DNA from: Bicyclus anynana
Lineage: Eukaryota > Arthropoda > Insecta > Lepidoptera > Nymphalidae
DNA length: 64,000 bases
NCBI RefSeq assembly: GCF_947172395.1
Contig: NC_069095.1
Span: 15,102,271-15,166,270 of the forward strand
Direction of reading: 5' to 3'
Of the stretch, positions 11,256-21,439 are shown piece by piece; within the stretch, counting starts at the first letter, position 1; each line of letters starts with the position of its first letter. Below the pieces are notes generated by a model. That model searched no databases and was not told the origin of the DNA. It saw only the letters and a list, made by a program, of their open reading frames with translations. Made by a program: the position numbers and the translations under genes.

Positions 11256-11450
11256 TGCGCATCGTGTTGGCTAAGTGGTTAGTTTATGCCGCTACAAATT
11301 AGGAAGTTCTAGATTCGATTGTTGGATTGGACTACGAAAACATGCCTATTTTCTGGACATTATTATCATTATTACTTCCGAGTTTTCTACCAATCCGAAT
11401 TGGAGTAGCATGGTGGATCTAAGCTTCAAGCCCTTTCCATAGAATCCTGA
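11256..11450 (+). mobile_element. decayed tRNA-derived SINE, third type
   Basis: Head resembles a tRNA (TGTTGGCTAAGTGGTTAG, then AGATTCGATTG as a degraded B box), followed by ACCAATCCGAATTGGAGTAG and CATGGTGGATCTAAGCTTC, words I associate with lepidopteran SINEs. Single copy in this window. Confidence 0.5.
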
Positions 11451-12573
11451 GCTTTTTTTTGGGGTTCTTTCCCTACATCCAATGCGAGGATGAATATTTC
11501 GTCATCTACCCCATGGTGTGGGGTATCGTTATCAGTATTTTTGTACATTAGGTACATAAGCGCTTAAGTTGCTAACTTAATCTACGGAACCCTACTCTGT
11601 ACGTGGACCGACACGCACTTGGCCAGTTTTTTAATTATTCTATCCAACAGCTATCTACATTATGGGTGGAGGTTTTATTGAGAAATCCAATTTATGAGAT
11701 AATTAATAAGAAAGGATAATATTCCAAGGATTAAGAGCTACCTAATTAATATAAGTATTTTTTTTATTATTCTGTAATATACTTAATATCTATATCATTG
11801 AATACCAATATATTCAAACGAAAGCCTTGTTCCCTTCCCTCCGTAGCCTTCGACAGCTTCCGAGAACCTGACTCGGTGCCAGTTAGAAAGTTCACTTAAC
11901 AATTTTTAAAATTGAGAGGCTTATTCTTTGTTCGAACAATTTACGAGTATGTACGGGAAGGTTATATAGGAAAACTTTTTTAATAACAAATATTGAAGTA
12001 AAAATGCAAGAAACATACAAGTAAATAATTGTTCAGAATCAAAATAAGAATCATTTATTTGCAAGTTCAAATGTTTAAGTACACATATTGACTTCGTCTT
12101 TTTCCGCCTTTTACTTTTAGTGCCTAATGCTCATCACAAGCTTTCTTTATAGAATAGATGATTTAGAGCTTAAACCCATCACACTGTTCTGATGCAGATT
12201 GGAGGCATTACAATATTTGATTGTAAGACAATTATTTAAGGTACAGAAGTGCATCAATGTAACACCACCAACTTCATAGCTCCGTGTTGTTACTAAAGAT
12301 ATTTTGAAAAAGAAAATTATTTATATGACTCTATGACGTCAATATTTAGCCAAACCTTTGTCTTTAATTAAATTATATGAACCGGTGAACTGCGTACCTC
12401 CTAAAATTGTTCACACGTTTATGAGCAGTGTTCCCAATTTCGATTCCATTCGTACGGAGGATCAATATTTCGAATTGTCGGACAGGGGCTTGGGTGTCAA
12501 ACTAAGCGCCTGTTGTTATTGAAATAAAAATTTTGATTGTTGTATACATTGCTATTTGGTTATACCAGGCGAT
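11451..12573. other. intergenic, possible MITE end
   Basis: TACGGAACCCTACTCTG at 11582 followed by CGACACGCACTTGGCC at 11611 is a word pair I associate with lepidopteran MITE ends. No second end located. Remainder unassigned. Confidence 0.4.
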
Positions 12574-12625
12574 TTGTTTTATTTTAAAAGCATAGACTAA
12601 AGTCTATGCTTTTAAAATAAAACAA
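12574..12625. other. perfect 25-bp inverted repeat with 2-nt loop
   Basis: Left arm 12574-12598 pairs without mismatch with right arm 12601-12625 around AA. The arm contains TTTTAAAAGCATAGACT at its inner end. No target duplication or family recognised. Confidence 0.85.
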
Positions 12626-14434
12626 TATGCTCCAATTAATATAATAAATATTTTAGAAAGAAAACACAAAATAATATATATAGTTTGCAATACATACATA
12701 TTCATATATCGAAATGAAAATATGACGATGTACTTAAAAGTTATTTCCTAAAATAATACCGTAAAGTTTTATTTACTTTTTGCGGTTAGTTCTGACATTT
12801 ATTCATAATAGTCTATTTGAACCTTGTAACTTGAAAGTTCTTGTAAAAGAAGTTATAGAAGAATTTCCAGGTTACAAGGCTTGCATCGAGAAGCTTACAG
12901 CCTCATCGTAGATCTGCTTTATTTGTGTTCTGAGATCAATGAATATTATAATATGTATTACACAAACCAACAAACACTACAATCTTCTACAATCTATAAA
13001 CTTCAGTTCGTAACTACAATCGTAATACAAAGGTTTTCAGCATTGTTAATAAATACTTCCGTGTTACAATGGTATGGATCTTCATACAAGAATGTGCAAG
13101 TTTTCAACAAAAGTGGTATTTCTATTCTATTCTCAGCAGAGAGGAAGCTTAACTAAGCCTCTCTAACCCTCTTTTGCATAATACGGGCCACGGTAATTGG
13201 CTTGAAGAGCTCTCGACGTTAAGAGGTTGAACTACGGCTTTCTATTGTAATATTTATAATTTATGCATCACATATAAAATGCAATTTGAAACTATATCAC
13301 AAATAGCGAAATTTTTTAAATTAAAAATATTTGACACATCTTTTAAAAATGATCCCTTAAATCCCTTCCCTTATCCCTTATCCTTAAATTAGAGTGTATT
13401 AGTAGTGGGTACAACTATAGTCCATGGATTGATCCCACAATCCCACATCGATCCCATGCAGTTGAATCTTCTTTCATTAAAAAACATAGCTAACACAACT
13501 ATGTATTTGTAGAAAATTCGTTTATTCAATCATTATTAAAGGTGGTAGAAGGCTAACTTGGAAGAAGTAATTAACTAAGCTTATAATATGGTTTGATCTT
13601 TCCATAGAAGATTATGCTTGTGCTTGCTTTCGTAGTTTGATATTACGAGTATATACGTTAGGAATATCAATCCATAACAGATTAATACAATGTATTAATT
13701 ATTTATCTGCTCAATAATGCTTTGTTTGCTGACACATATGAAACTTATCATTTAATTAATAGGGTTGCCACAAATGATACAAATCACTTTGAATATAATG
13801 GTTGGGAATAAGATCTTTATTCATTTACTTTGTCTGGCAAAATCGTCACCACAGAAATTGTCATTTCATTTCGACATAGACCATAAAAAATTAAAAAAAA
13901 AACACATAACGGCGGATCAGGAGAGCAGGATGGTTAAAAAAAATCTCTATGTATTTTTTAAAGGTATACATATTATGATGTTTATGATCATCATCAGACA
14001 GGGACAGATATTTATGGTATATTTATTAAGAGTGAATTTTTTTAACTAAAATTTACCACAATGGAGCTTCTTGATTTCAGTCAGATTACAATTTACGTTT
14101 AAATACTTACTGAATGCCACTTTATTAGCACCTTAGTGAAAATAAGTTGTATAATTTGTGTCGCTGAAATAAAGTTTTACAGGGAAATAATAACGTTGGA
14201 TAATTTTACTGACATCTGACATAAGTTATTAATTAAATGTATGATGCACTAAAAAGGCTCTTTTCTTTCCTTAATAAGAAAGGGTATTTGATTCTTCAAC
14301 CCACTAAGTTATGCTTTGGCTATACTTATTTGTCATATGTTAGCCATACACACGTGTTACCACTGTTTTAAGATTCCACTGAAATAAGTAAAACATATGC
14401 AGGCTTATTCTATCTTTGACGTATGCTAGTTGAC
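12626..14434. other. intergenic, nothing recognised
   Basis: AT-rich. Open frames at 12881-13156 and 13765-14049 are AT-driven with no motif, no splice context and skewed composition (Ile, Lys, Tyr), so I do not call genes. Confidence 0.5.
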
Positions 14435-14560
14435 ATATACGAATTTGAGATTCGATGTAAAAATGTCATCTGGGGCTTACTGGTGGATATCACACAATAG
14501 TTTAATGACTTTTTGTCAATTGACTTGATGTTTATTTTAACTCTGGAGTGGTTTATTATT
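14435..14560 (+). repeat. interspersed repeat F, partial copy
   Basis: Shares GAGATTCGATGTAAAAATGTCA, GGTGGATATCACACA and TTGACTTGATGTTTATTTTA with 27835-27960 (plus) and, inverted, 40950-41118. The full unit includes GGTGCCTCCACTGATAACCC and CTTCGTGGATATCATACAGT. Confidence 0.55.
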
Positions 14561-14677
14561 TTAAACCTGGAGTGGATAACATATGTAATCCACGCGACAT
14601 ATAGGCAGAGACAAATAACATTTTCTTACGGCCAAAGAATGAAACACCAATGTTTGTCTCGGCATGCGGCAACTTTA

Positions 14678-15063
14678 TACAGGAAGAAAATTTTTTTAGT
14701 GCGGATATTTTTATATTTTGTACATAAACAAAATTTAATGATCACGTATTTTTTCTTTTTTTTTTAACTCAAAAATAACAAAATTATCGTTAGCTAAAGT
14801 TATTTACTTTTGAACAGAATTTTAGGGTCACCCTATTGTGCGTTTATTTTATTTTCGTTTGATACCTAAAGAACGTCACCAGATCACTTTTAAGCTGAAT
14901 ATATCTTGTTTAGTAATAATATGTACATTATTTTGTTATTTTAGAGACATAAATTAAAAAAAAAATTACATAAAATGTATCGAACTGTTTGTAGATTTAT
15001 ATTCTATTAATGATACAGAACCACGAAAAAAAATATCCGCACTAAAGACCGAATCACCCTGTA
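14678..15063. mobile_element. mariner-like MITE, 386 bp
   Basis: Ends are inverted repeats: TACAGG…TTTAGTGCGGATATTTTT at the left (to 14714) and AAAATATCCGCACTAAAG…CCCTGTA at the right (15032-15063). Flanked by TA on both sides (14676-14677 and 15064-15065), as for Tc1/mariner. No transposase frame inside. Confidence 0.65.
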
Positions 15064-15626
15064 TAGATATTGTGATACTTGTTTTTTCGTAACCCATCCC
15101 TACTAACTGTTGTTCTAACTCTAAAATTAGATATTATTATTTTATATAGTAAAGGAAGATACATGAATCTTATAATATTACACAGTATAAAAAAAACTAT
15201 GCTTAAATATGTTTTTATTTCAAAATGGACTACATATTATGTAATATGTGCGACCACTCCCGTTACTTATAGGTGCGCGACCATTGAAAGGTTAATAGAT
15301 TGATGTTAAAGACTAAAATAGTGAATAGGCTAACTGGTGTGACAACCCTAGTTAGACACGTGTCTATAAGTCGGGTCACGTAAAATGAGTGCAGACAGTA
15401 GTCCAATCGACAATAAGATACATTGCCCTTTTGCTCTGGTTACGCCACTCGATTTCTCTAGACCAAACTGAATATTATGAACTAATGTAGCAGAATCATG
15501 TTAGGAACTAAACTATCATTCTTTATTGAGGCATACCTTTAACGGTTTTTTGCTTAACGGATTTCGATGTCCCCCTATATCTCCCTTTATTTTAAGAATC
15601 AGTTTCTGATAAATCTAAAAAGTACC

Positions 15627-15629
<3 letters not shown>

Positions 15630-15683
<54 letters not shown>

Positions 15684-15686
15684 ACA
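15630..15686. repeat. (CA)n microsatellite
   Basis: About 28 CA units with one AA interruption. Confidence 0.95.
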
Positions 15687-15689
15687 TTT

Positions 15690-17055
15690 GTTTGTGTTGC
15701 CACCTTACTACTACATCCAGACTCAAACCGTCTTTCAAAAATATAATTAAACAAAGTTTTTTAGGTCAGCTAGTATACGAATACTTACTCATATCACTAA
15801 ACGGGGTGTCCCGCTTTCAACCGCGTCGTTTTCGCCATGGAACAAAATATAGTTTAAGTTATATACTGATAATGTAGCTTTCCACCAATGAAAGAAAAAC
15901 AATCATTTTTGTATTTATAATATAAATGTTTAATATTTATGTATACGTCATTTACTTTTACTTTACGTAAATATTTTTCAGCTACAAAATAAATTAATTT
16001 TTAAATTAATTTCATTCAATTTTAATTTACTGCCCGGTTTTAATAAAATGTCTCTATAAATGGAACCTTACCGTCTTGTTTAGATTTCTAACACCTTGAA
16101 GTAAAACTAAGAATCCCACTCCTTTTTAAATGGTAACAAATTCGCTATTAACTTGTGAAATACATATAAAACTTTAACACCTTTGATTTAAAGTCTAAAT
16201 CTCCTTAGCCGACACCTTGGTTTGCTTTACAAAATACATTGAATGCTTCAGCCAACATTACTCAGCACTTTGAGCTCTTTAAGCCTGCTTTTATCAGTTT
16301 TCTTACCTCTTATAGTCTTATTGTGTTTTATTTCCACTCTTGGTTCCACGTGTAAGGATTGTAAGTATTTTCATTCAACTAGCAACTGAAGTCGGATGTT
16401 CTTGAGAAACTACAGTTTTATGACCATTTATTTCAAAGTAATTCGATTAAGCGTTATATTCCTTGGACCCAGACCGGTAGCGGTCTGTAAAATTTAATTT
16501 GCAAATTTTTTTATTAAATAATGTATATTTTTTGAATATTTTCCTCGGCGGCAATCAATTCGCAACTTAGCTTAACCGTAAGTTTTCAAAAAAAATCGTG
16601 CTTCTCAAGTCTTCAAAAAAAAGATAAAACTTCAAGGACCTCTGTCGAAGTGCCACAAAGCTAAGGGTCCGGTGACTGAAGAAATGATTCCTCATGGTAA
16701 CCCGTATAATTTATAACAAAATACTTACTTATTTGGACTTTTTGAGGATCTGGACTCTTGAAACCTACCTTCTAAATGACATTGTAAACAGAAAAAAAAC
16801 CTGACTAAGTTTGTTGTGGGCTCTACTCGGGCGAAGACGCGTTTAGAACCCTCGTAACTTTAATTTTAAGTTTTTTTAATTATCACCAACAATTTGACAT
16901 ACTTTGACGTTTCAAAAGTACTTGTAAACTGAGCCTTACTAGTTAATGAACTTTGATTCTGACATCAAGCCACCACAGTTCGGTTCAAAGTCCTTAATTA
17001 CTTACCTATGGTAGGAGTTTATGGTGACTAACTTGCTGCTATCATAAATGATTAA
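15690..17055. other. intergenic, nothing recognised
   Basis: AT-rich, no gene found on either strand. Confidence 0.5.
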
Positions 17056-17190
17056 AGCCTAAGTATCTTAACGGTAATGCAGTCGGATTCATCACTGAGG
17101 GGTGGTATATGACAAATATGCTTTAAAAAATGAGGTCTGGCTATCGCAGGCTCTGTTTCTATAGTGGTAGCGATCACGTTGCGAGAGCAC
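17056..17190 (+). repeat. SINE-like scrap next to a shared ~40-bp word
   Basis: TAACGGTAATGCAGTCGGATTCATCACTGAGGGGTGGT resembles the SINE head at 50709-50770; it is followed by AATGAGGTCTGGCTATCGCA and GGCTCT, shared with 29215-29255 (plus) and 28565-28600 (minus). Confidence 0.45.
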
Positions 17191-17655
17191 CGCGAGCGAT
17201 GCTGGCTACGGTTCATTAGTGCTGCGGGATCTAGGGAATTAGTTCTAAAACAAACACTTCTCAGTTCCTAGACGTGGCCACTAAATGAGCTTTTGTTCAG
17301 CGGCAACTTGAGTTAGCTATCAGCCGATACGTCAGGCTATAAGTGACAATAAATAGATAGACATACTCTCATTCATTCATATCTTAATATGGAAATGATT
17401 GAATCCCTTCTAAATGATACTAAGTCCTTCTTATAAGCGAAAGATCTGACCAGTGGCTCTGCAATGGATCACTTAAATGTGATGCTGAGTACCGCTATAC
17501 TGTATATGTCTACGAAAATGTAGTTCCAATGCGAATATACAAATTTTGACACAGTAGATATATTAAGTTTGTGCGAGGAAGATCAGATCATCCAATCAGA
17601 TGACAACAGCATTTAAAGTGTGTTTAGATAGCATGGGTATACTGACAGACGGTAA

Positions 17656-17701
17656 GGCTGTGTCCCCAGTAAGCAAACTGTCAGCGGCCGACTGAGTGAG
17701 C
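17656..17701 (+). repeat. Harbinger left terminal inverted repeat
   Basis: 46 bp, mismatching the right repeat only at position 35 (G versus A) and position 43 (G versus T). It contains one GCAAACTG octamer (17673-17680). Confidence 0.95.
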
Positions 17702-17859
17702 CGCAAATTTGCAGCGAACTGAAATTTGAGTTAGCTGCAGACTCAAATCAATTTTCGTGCGTCGCAAGCAAACTTGAGAGAGTTAGCCGCTTATTTAGCC
17801 GACCGACTTAATTATCACTTTACTTTTGTTGTACGAAGGGAGTGGTTGTGTTGGTCACG

Positions 17860-18133
17860 ATGGATATTTTTGAAGTAATTGGTATCTTAGAAGCGCTGAA
17901 AGAGGATAAAAGGAAGCACTGGGTTCACCCATTATACAAGAAAAGGTTGAGCATTGGACAATTTCACACTCTTTATCCAGAACTAAGGAAACATCCAGAA
18001 AATTTTACGACTATTTCAATATGACTTCTCATACATTTGATGAATTGCTTAAATCTATAACCCAGTACATAGCTAAAAATAATATCACAAGAGATACATT
18101 ATGTCCCGAAGAACGGCTTACTATAACTTTGAG
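17860..18133 (+). pseudogene. Harbinger transposase exon 1 (one-base frameshift)
   Basis: Encodes the N-terminal helix-turn-helix region of the transposase. The ATG at 17860 starts MDIFEVIGIL; KKRLSIGQFHTLYPELRKHP and ENF follow. At 18001-18006 the run AATTTTAC is one T short, so the frame hits TGA at 18022; in the next frame the family's expected YDYFNMTSHTFDELL continues at once and runs to the donor site. The donor GTAAGT begins at 18134 and leaves a split Arg codon (AG|A). A shorter product could start at the ATG at 18021. The HTH assignment comes from family knowledge. This intron hosts the antisense MADF exon. Confidence 0.85.
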
Positions 18134-18301
18134 GTAAGTAAATAATTAACGCTTTAGGATTTTAAAAAAATATGTTATTTTTATTGTAATACAAAGTCAC
18201 TTTCGCATTTATAGTTTTTAATTTAACAATCACTTTTCAAAGTTACTGTATTATTTAAATTGAATTAAGAACATATATGGTAACATTAAGTTGGTAACCT
18301 G

Positions 18302-18944
18302 TCATTCCTCATCTTCAGTGTGGTTTGAATCGCCTCGCAATATTGCTTCTATGTCTTCTATTTCCGCTGAAGAACCTGTAGAGCTATGTGATGGACTGTT
18401 TCGAGGGTAGTTTTGCACATTTGGTGTACTGCTGCTTCCACTCGCATAGCCATACTGATGTGGGTACTGGTAGGCATTCGTCCATCCAGTTAGCATCATA
18501 CCACCGTCATAATTATTATGTACACTATATTTTATATTTTTAATAATTTTCATCACTTCGAACCGAAATTCAAAATTCTGTGTTGGGGACATTGTCTTCA
18601 TTTCCGGTAAAATATTTAGTAGAAAGTTCATATCTGGATCGTTTTCTCTTTTTTTTCCATCGAGTTAATTAGGGCTTCTTGAAACACAGTCATCTTTTTT
18701 GGTCTTCTTGAAACACAGTGATCATTTTCATCTAAAATAGCGCTACTGTCGCTAGACGTCTCGGCGCTAATATTGCCAGATGTCTGGTTGCTAGCTCTAG
18801 AAACATTTAAAAACTGTAACATGTCCAAGTATGGTGTCTTGCGTTTTTTTGTTGCGCCACTTCCGCTTTTGACTGAGGAATCCTTATTTTTTTCTCTGGT
18901 GTGATAGTCGCGCAAACCCTTCCATTTTTTTTGTAGGTCTTTTA
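18302..18944 (-). pseudogene. Harbinger MADF-BESS protein, exon 2 (one-base frameshift)
   Basis: This is the second half of the element's DNA-binding accessory protein. It begins after the minus-strand acceptor TTCTGTTTCAG (AG at 18946-18945) and completes the MADF domain with IKDLQKKWKGLRDYHTREK, then a Ser/Thr-rich linker and a basic GATKKRKTPYLDML patch. At 18652-18659 an A8 run (T8 on plus) is one base short of what the frame needs, so translation ends early (TGA 18630-18628). The next frame continues MNFLLNILPEMKTMSPTQNF (from 18631) with a BESS motif, a Gly/Tyr/Ser-rich stretch and an acidic end DSNHTEDEE before the stop at 18302-18304. A minus-strand AATAAA lies at 18185-18180, within the transposase intron. 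Harbinger elements need a Myb/SANT- or MADF-type partner that binds the ends and carries transposase to the nucleus. Confidence 0.85.
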
Positions 18945-18983
18945 CTGAAACAGAAATAATCGGTAGTTCAATATTCTTTCCAG

Positions 18984-19869
18984 ATTCTTGTCAAGTGGAC
19001 TAAGTTACAGAAAAATTGCACAAGAGTTTCTTGTTGGAAAATCGACGGTATCGAAAATAATAAGTGAAACTGCATGCATTATATGGGATATTTTACAGCC
19101 ACAGGAAATGCCGGAACCTTCTGAAGAATTGTGGCTAGAAATAGCAAAACGATATTATAAAAAAACCAACTATCCTAATTGTATAGGATCTATCGATGGC
19201 AAGCATATCCGTATTAGAAAACCACCAAAAAGTGGGTCTAACTATTTTAATTATAAGAAGTTCTTCTCAATTGTTCTGTTAGCCGTAGCAGATGCAAACT
19301 GTTCTTTTATAGCTATTGATGTAGGTGCTTGCGGACGAAATGCTGACAGTAATATATTTAAAGAAAGTGGTTTTGGCAAAAAATTGGCGTGTGGGTCTCT
19401 GAAGATTCCTAACTCAACTAAATTGCCTAATTCAAATGGATTGCCCCAACCTTTCGTGTTTCTTGGAGATGAGGCATTTGGATTACAAAAGCATATCTTG
19501 AGGCCTTTTCCTAATAAAAGTTTAAATAAGGAAGAGCGAATTTACAATTATCGTCATAGTCGAGCTAGGAGATGCGTGGAATGTGCATTCGGCATCCTAA
19601 CAAGCAAATGGAGAGTTCTGCATACACCGATCGCTACTAATGTGAATACAACCATCGCTATCGTAAAAGCCGTTTGTATTTTACATAATTTTGTCATAGC
19701 AAGAGAACAAGCACAATATGCACATATTTCGCGACGTACCTCAACAACTCTTACAAGTTCAAGGAGCCAAATTATTACTGTATCAAATTCTGGAAAAACA
19801 ACAAGAGAAAACTTTAAAAACTATTTTCTTAACGAAGGAAAGCTATCCTGGCAAGAGAAATATTTGTAA
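18984..19869 (+). CDS. Harbinger transposase catalytic exon (DDE_Tnp_4)
   Basis: This exon encodes the DDE nuclease that cuts and re-inserts the element. It follows a good acceptor (TATTCTTTCCAG ending 18983) and resumes in phase as FLSSGLSYRKIAQEF. Counting from the Leu codon at 18988, the catalytic residues are Asp70 in CIGSIDGKHIRIRKP (19195-19197), Asp161 in FLGDEAFGLQKHILRP (19468-19470) and Glu198 in SRARRCVECAFGILTSKWRV (19579-19581), the typical HARBI1-type DDE spacing. The exon is uninterrupted to TAA at 19867-19869. A poly(A) signal AATAAA at 19976-19981 follows, inside the intron of the antisense gene. Length (about 380 residues with exon 1) fits the family. Confidence 0.95.
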
Positions 19870-20008
19870 GTTGTAGCTACAGGAAGAAATAGTGTAACGG
19901 AGTGTGTAAAGCCGTAAATACTATGTAAATTATGATACTTTGTTTTATGTAGTGAGTGATACAAGTATATTGTTGAATAAATAATAAATTCATTAGAATG
20001 GAACTTAC

Positions 20009-20183
20009 TTCTTTTTTGTTTAGTGTTTTCTTCTAAGTTTTGCCAATCATCGTATATAATTTCAGCGACTTCATTCCAATTGCTCTGCTTTAATACTCTG
20101 TTGCTGTATTCTTCACTCGACATGTTCCATATGCATGGTCTATTCTGTATTTCACTAATGAACCTTTCCGTATCAAAGGACAT
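20009..20183 (-). CDS. Harbinger MADF-BESS protein, exon 1
   Basis: Starts ATG at 20183: MSFDTERFISEIQNRPCIWN, then MSSEEYSNRVLKQSNWNEVA and EIIYDDW, the first two helices of a MADF domain (the RPxIWN and W-x-x-[IV]A signatures are visible). It ends at the donor GTAAGT (20008-20003) after 58 codons plus one base; the split codon joins ATA (Ile) across the 1064-nt intron that contains the transposase's catalytic exon on the other strand. The start is about 350 bp from the right end of the element, so the promoter must lie in the GC-rich subterminal segment. Confidence 0.88.
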
Positions 20184-20286
20184 CTTGGATTTTCAGTGAT
20201 GTGTGTGTGCGTTGAGATTAGTTAGGTGCGATGCAAAAAAACACGTCCTAACACGATGATAGCTTTTTTCCAACTATCCGAATAAT

Positions 20287-20303
20287 CAGTTTGCGGCAAA
20301 CTG
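20287..20303. promoter_or_regulatory. palindromic octamer pair in Harbinger right subterminal region
   Basis: CAGTTTGC-G-GCAAACTG, a perfect 17-nt palindrome. The same octamer recurs at 20402-20409, 20431-20438 and in both TIRs (17673-17680 and 20509-20516 inverted). Likely binding sites for the element's own proteins; function inferred from the repetition. Confidence 0.55.
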
Positions 20304-20487
20304 AGTCACTACGCCCGGCGAACAACCAATCGCCGCCGCCGACTGGAACCGGTTTTGGTGGGAGTCGGCCGCTCACTAAGATAGTCGGCGCGCGTAACGC
20401 TGCAAACTGCGTACAGTGAGCGCAAAACTAGCAAACTGTGAACACGCCATTTGAAATATATGGAAGGGCGTACTAAACCGATACGCC

Positions 20488-20533
20488 GCTAACTCAGTTG
20501 GCCGCTGACAGTTTGCTTACTGGGGACACAGCC
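20488..20533 (-). repeat. Harbinger right terminal inverted repeat
   Basis: Inverted partner of 17656-17701, ending TTACTGGGGACACAGCC and followed by the TAA duplication. Confidence 0.95.
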
Positions 20534-20742
20534 TAAATCGCGGCAAAATTTCAAGAGAGAAACGAACTGTCACTGTACTCATGCTACAATATAGCCATTA
20601 TTATTACCACAGACACTCACATAGATAGACATAGTGCTAATGCTGAGCTGTAAGCCCTTTCTGTTTGGTGTCACAGAACAGTGTTAGATAGGATTTACTG
20701 TTTGTGACACTAAGATGAATAAACTTATTTTCTTTCGTGAAT

Positions 20743-20943
20743 TTAAGTAACGCTGGTCTTTTGAAACTGTGATAGAAACCACCTCTGTGTTCGTGGCCAC
20801 ACATCAGCCCGCGGCGGTGACAAACGATATTTACGCGGGACCAAGCAGAGCAAACGAAGAGCCTTTTTCTTAGACACCTTGTTTGTTTTGCTGAGGTTGT
20901 TGAATTCCCTACGCGGGCGCCCCCTGCCGCCTACGGGAGACAC
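20743..20943 (-). pseudogene. transposon-derived or exon-like frame, unknown
   Basis: A 66-codon minus-strand frame with no AT bias: VSPVGGRGRPRREFNNLSKT followed by NKVSKKKALRLL, then a basic C-terminus ending in TAA. An RGRPR-x-F motif followed by KxxKKKALRLL resembles linkers in transposon-encoded proteins. There is no ATG (the frame opens upstream with RLIIF), so it is a fragment or an exon preceded by an acceptor-like CCCGTAG at 20934-20940. I do not assign a function. Confidence 0.4.
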
Positions 20944-21062
20944 AAATATAATAAGTCTGTTTAAATAAGAATTGGGAAAATTAACGCTTTCTCCACAATA
21001 TTTATATGTATTACTTGTATTGGTTATTGACTTTTCTTATTTAAAGCTTTTTGGAGTACTTG

Positions 21063-21434
21063 TCATCATCATCATATCAGCCGATGGACGTTCACTGCAG
21101 GACATAGGCCTTTTGTAGGGACTTCCACACATCACGATACTGAGCCGCCTGCATCCAGCGAATCCCTGCGACTCGCTTGATGTCGTCAGTCCACCTGGTG
21201 GGGGGTCGGCCAACACTGCGCTTACTAGTGCGGGGTCGCCATTCCAGCACTTTGGGACCCCAACGTCCATCGGCTCTTCGCACTATGTGCCCCGCCCATT
21301 GCCACTTCAGCTTCGCAACTCGTTGAGCTATGTCGGTGACTTTGGTTCTTCTGCGGATCTCCTCATTTCTGATTCGATCACGCAGAGATACTCTTAACAT
21401 AGCTCGTTCCATCGCCCGCTGTGTGACTCCGACG
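21063..21434 (-). mobile_element. RTE-type LINE 3' end, best preserved copy
   Basis: Minus-strand copy ending in a GAT-type tail (CATCATCATATCAG on plus at 21065). The terminal codons and short 3' UTR match nine other fragments in the window, so this family is the main LINE contributor here. Confidence 0.9.
21092..21412 (-). pseudogene. RTE ORF2 C-terminal fragment
   Basis: 107 codons of uninterrupted frame from the C-terminus of an RTE endonuclease-reverse transcriptase: MERAMLRVSLRDRIRNEEIR, then RRTKVTDIAQRVAKLKWQWA, GHIVRR, RPRTSKRSVGRPPTRWTDDI, KRVAG and the end AQYRDVWKSLQKAYV. The catalytic domains are absent (5' truncation), so it cannot move by itself. The preserved frame suggests recent insertion. 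The C-terminal assignment is established knowledge of lepidopteran RTE copies. Confidence 0.88.
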
Positions 21435-21439
21435 AATGG

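Larger units (their letters stand above)
17656..20533. mobile_element. PIF/Harbinger DNA transposon, complete, 2878 bp
   Basis: Terminal inverted repeats at 17656-17701 and 20488-20533 start GGCTGTGTCCCCAGTAAGCA and agree at 44 of 46 positions. The insertion is flanked by the 3-bp duplication TAA (17653-17655 and 20534-20536), the target choice expected of Harbinger. It carries two genes on opposite strands: a DDE transposase (exons 17860-18133 and 18984-19869) and a MADF-BESS protein (exons 20009-20183 and 18302-18944, minus). Each lies partly in the other's intron. TIR identity, intact splice sites and only one lesion per gene point to a young copy. Confidence 0.95.

Noticed and set aside
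13765..14049. 94-codon frame as a gene
   Set aside because: Dominated by Lys/Ile/Asn/Phe from AT-rich sequence and poly(A) runs; no motif.
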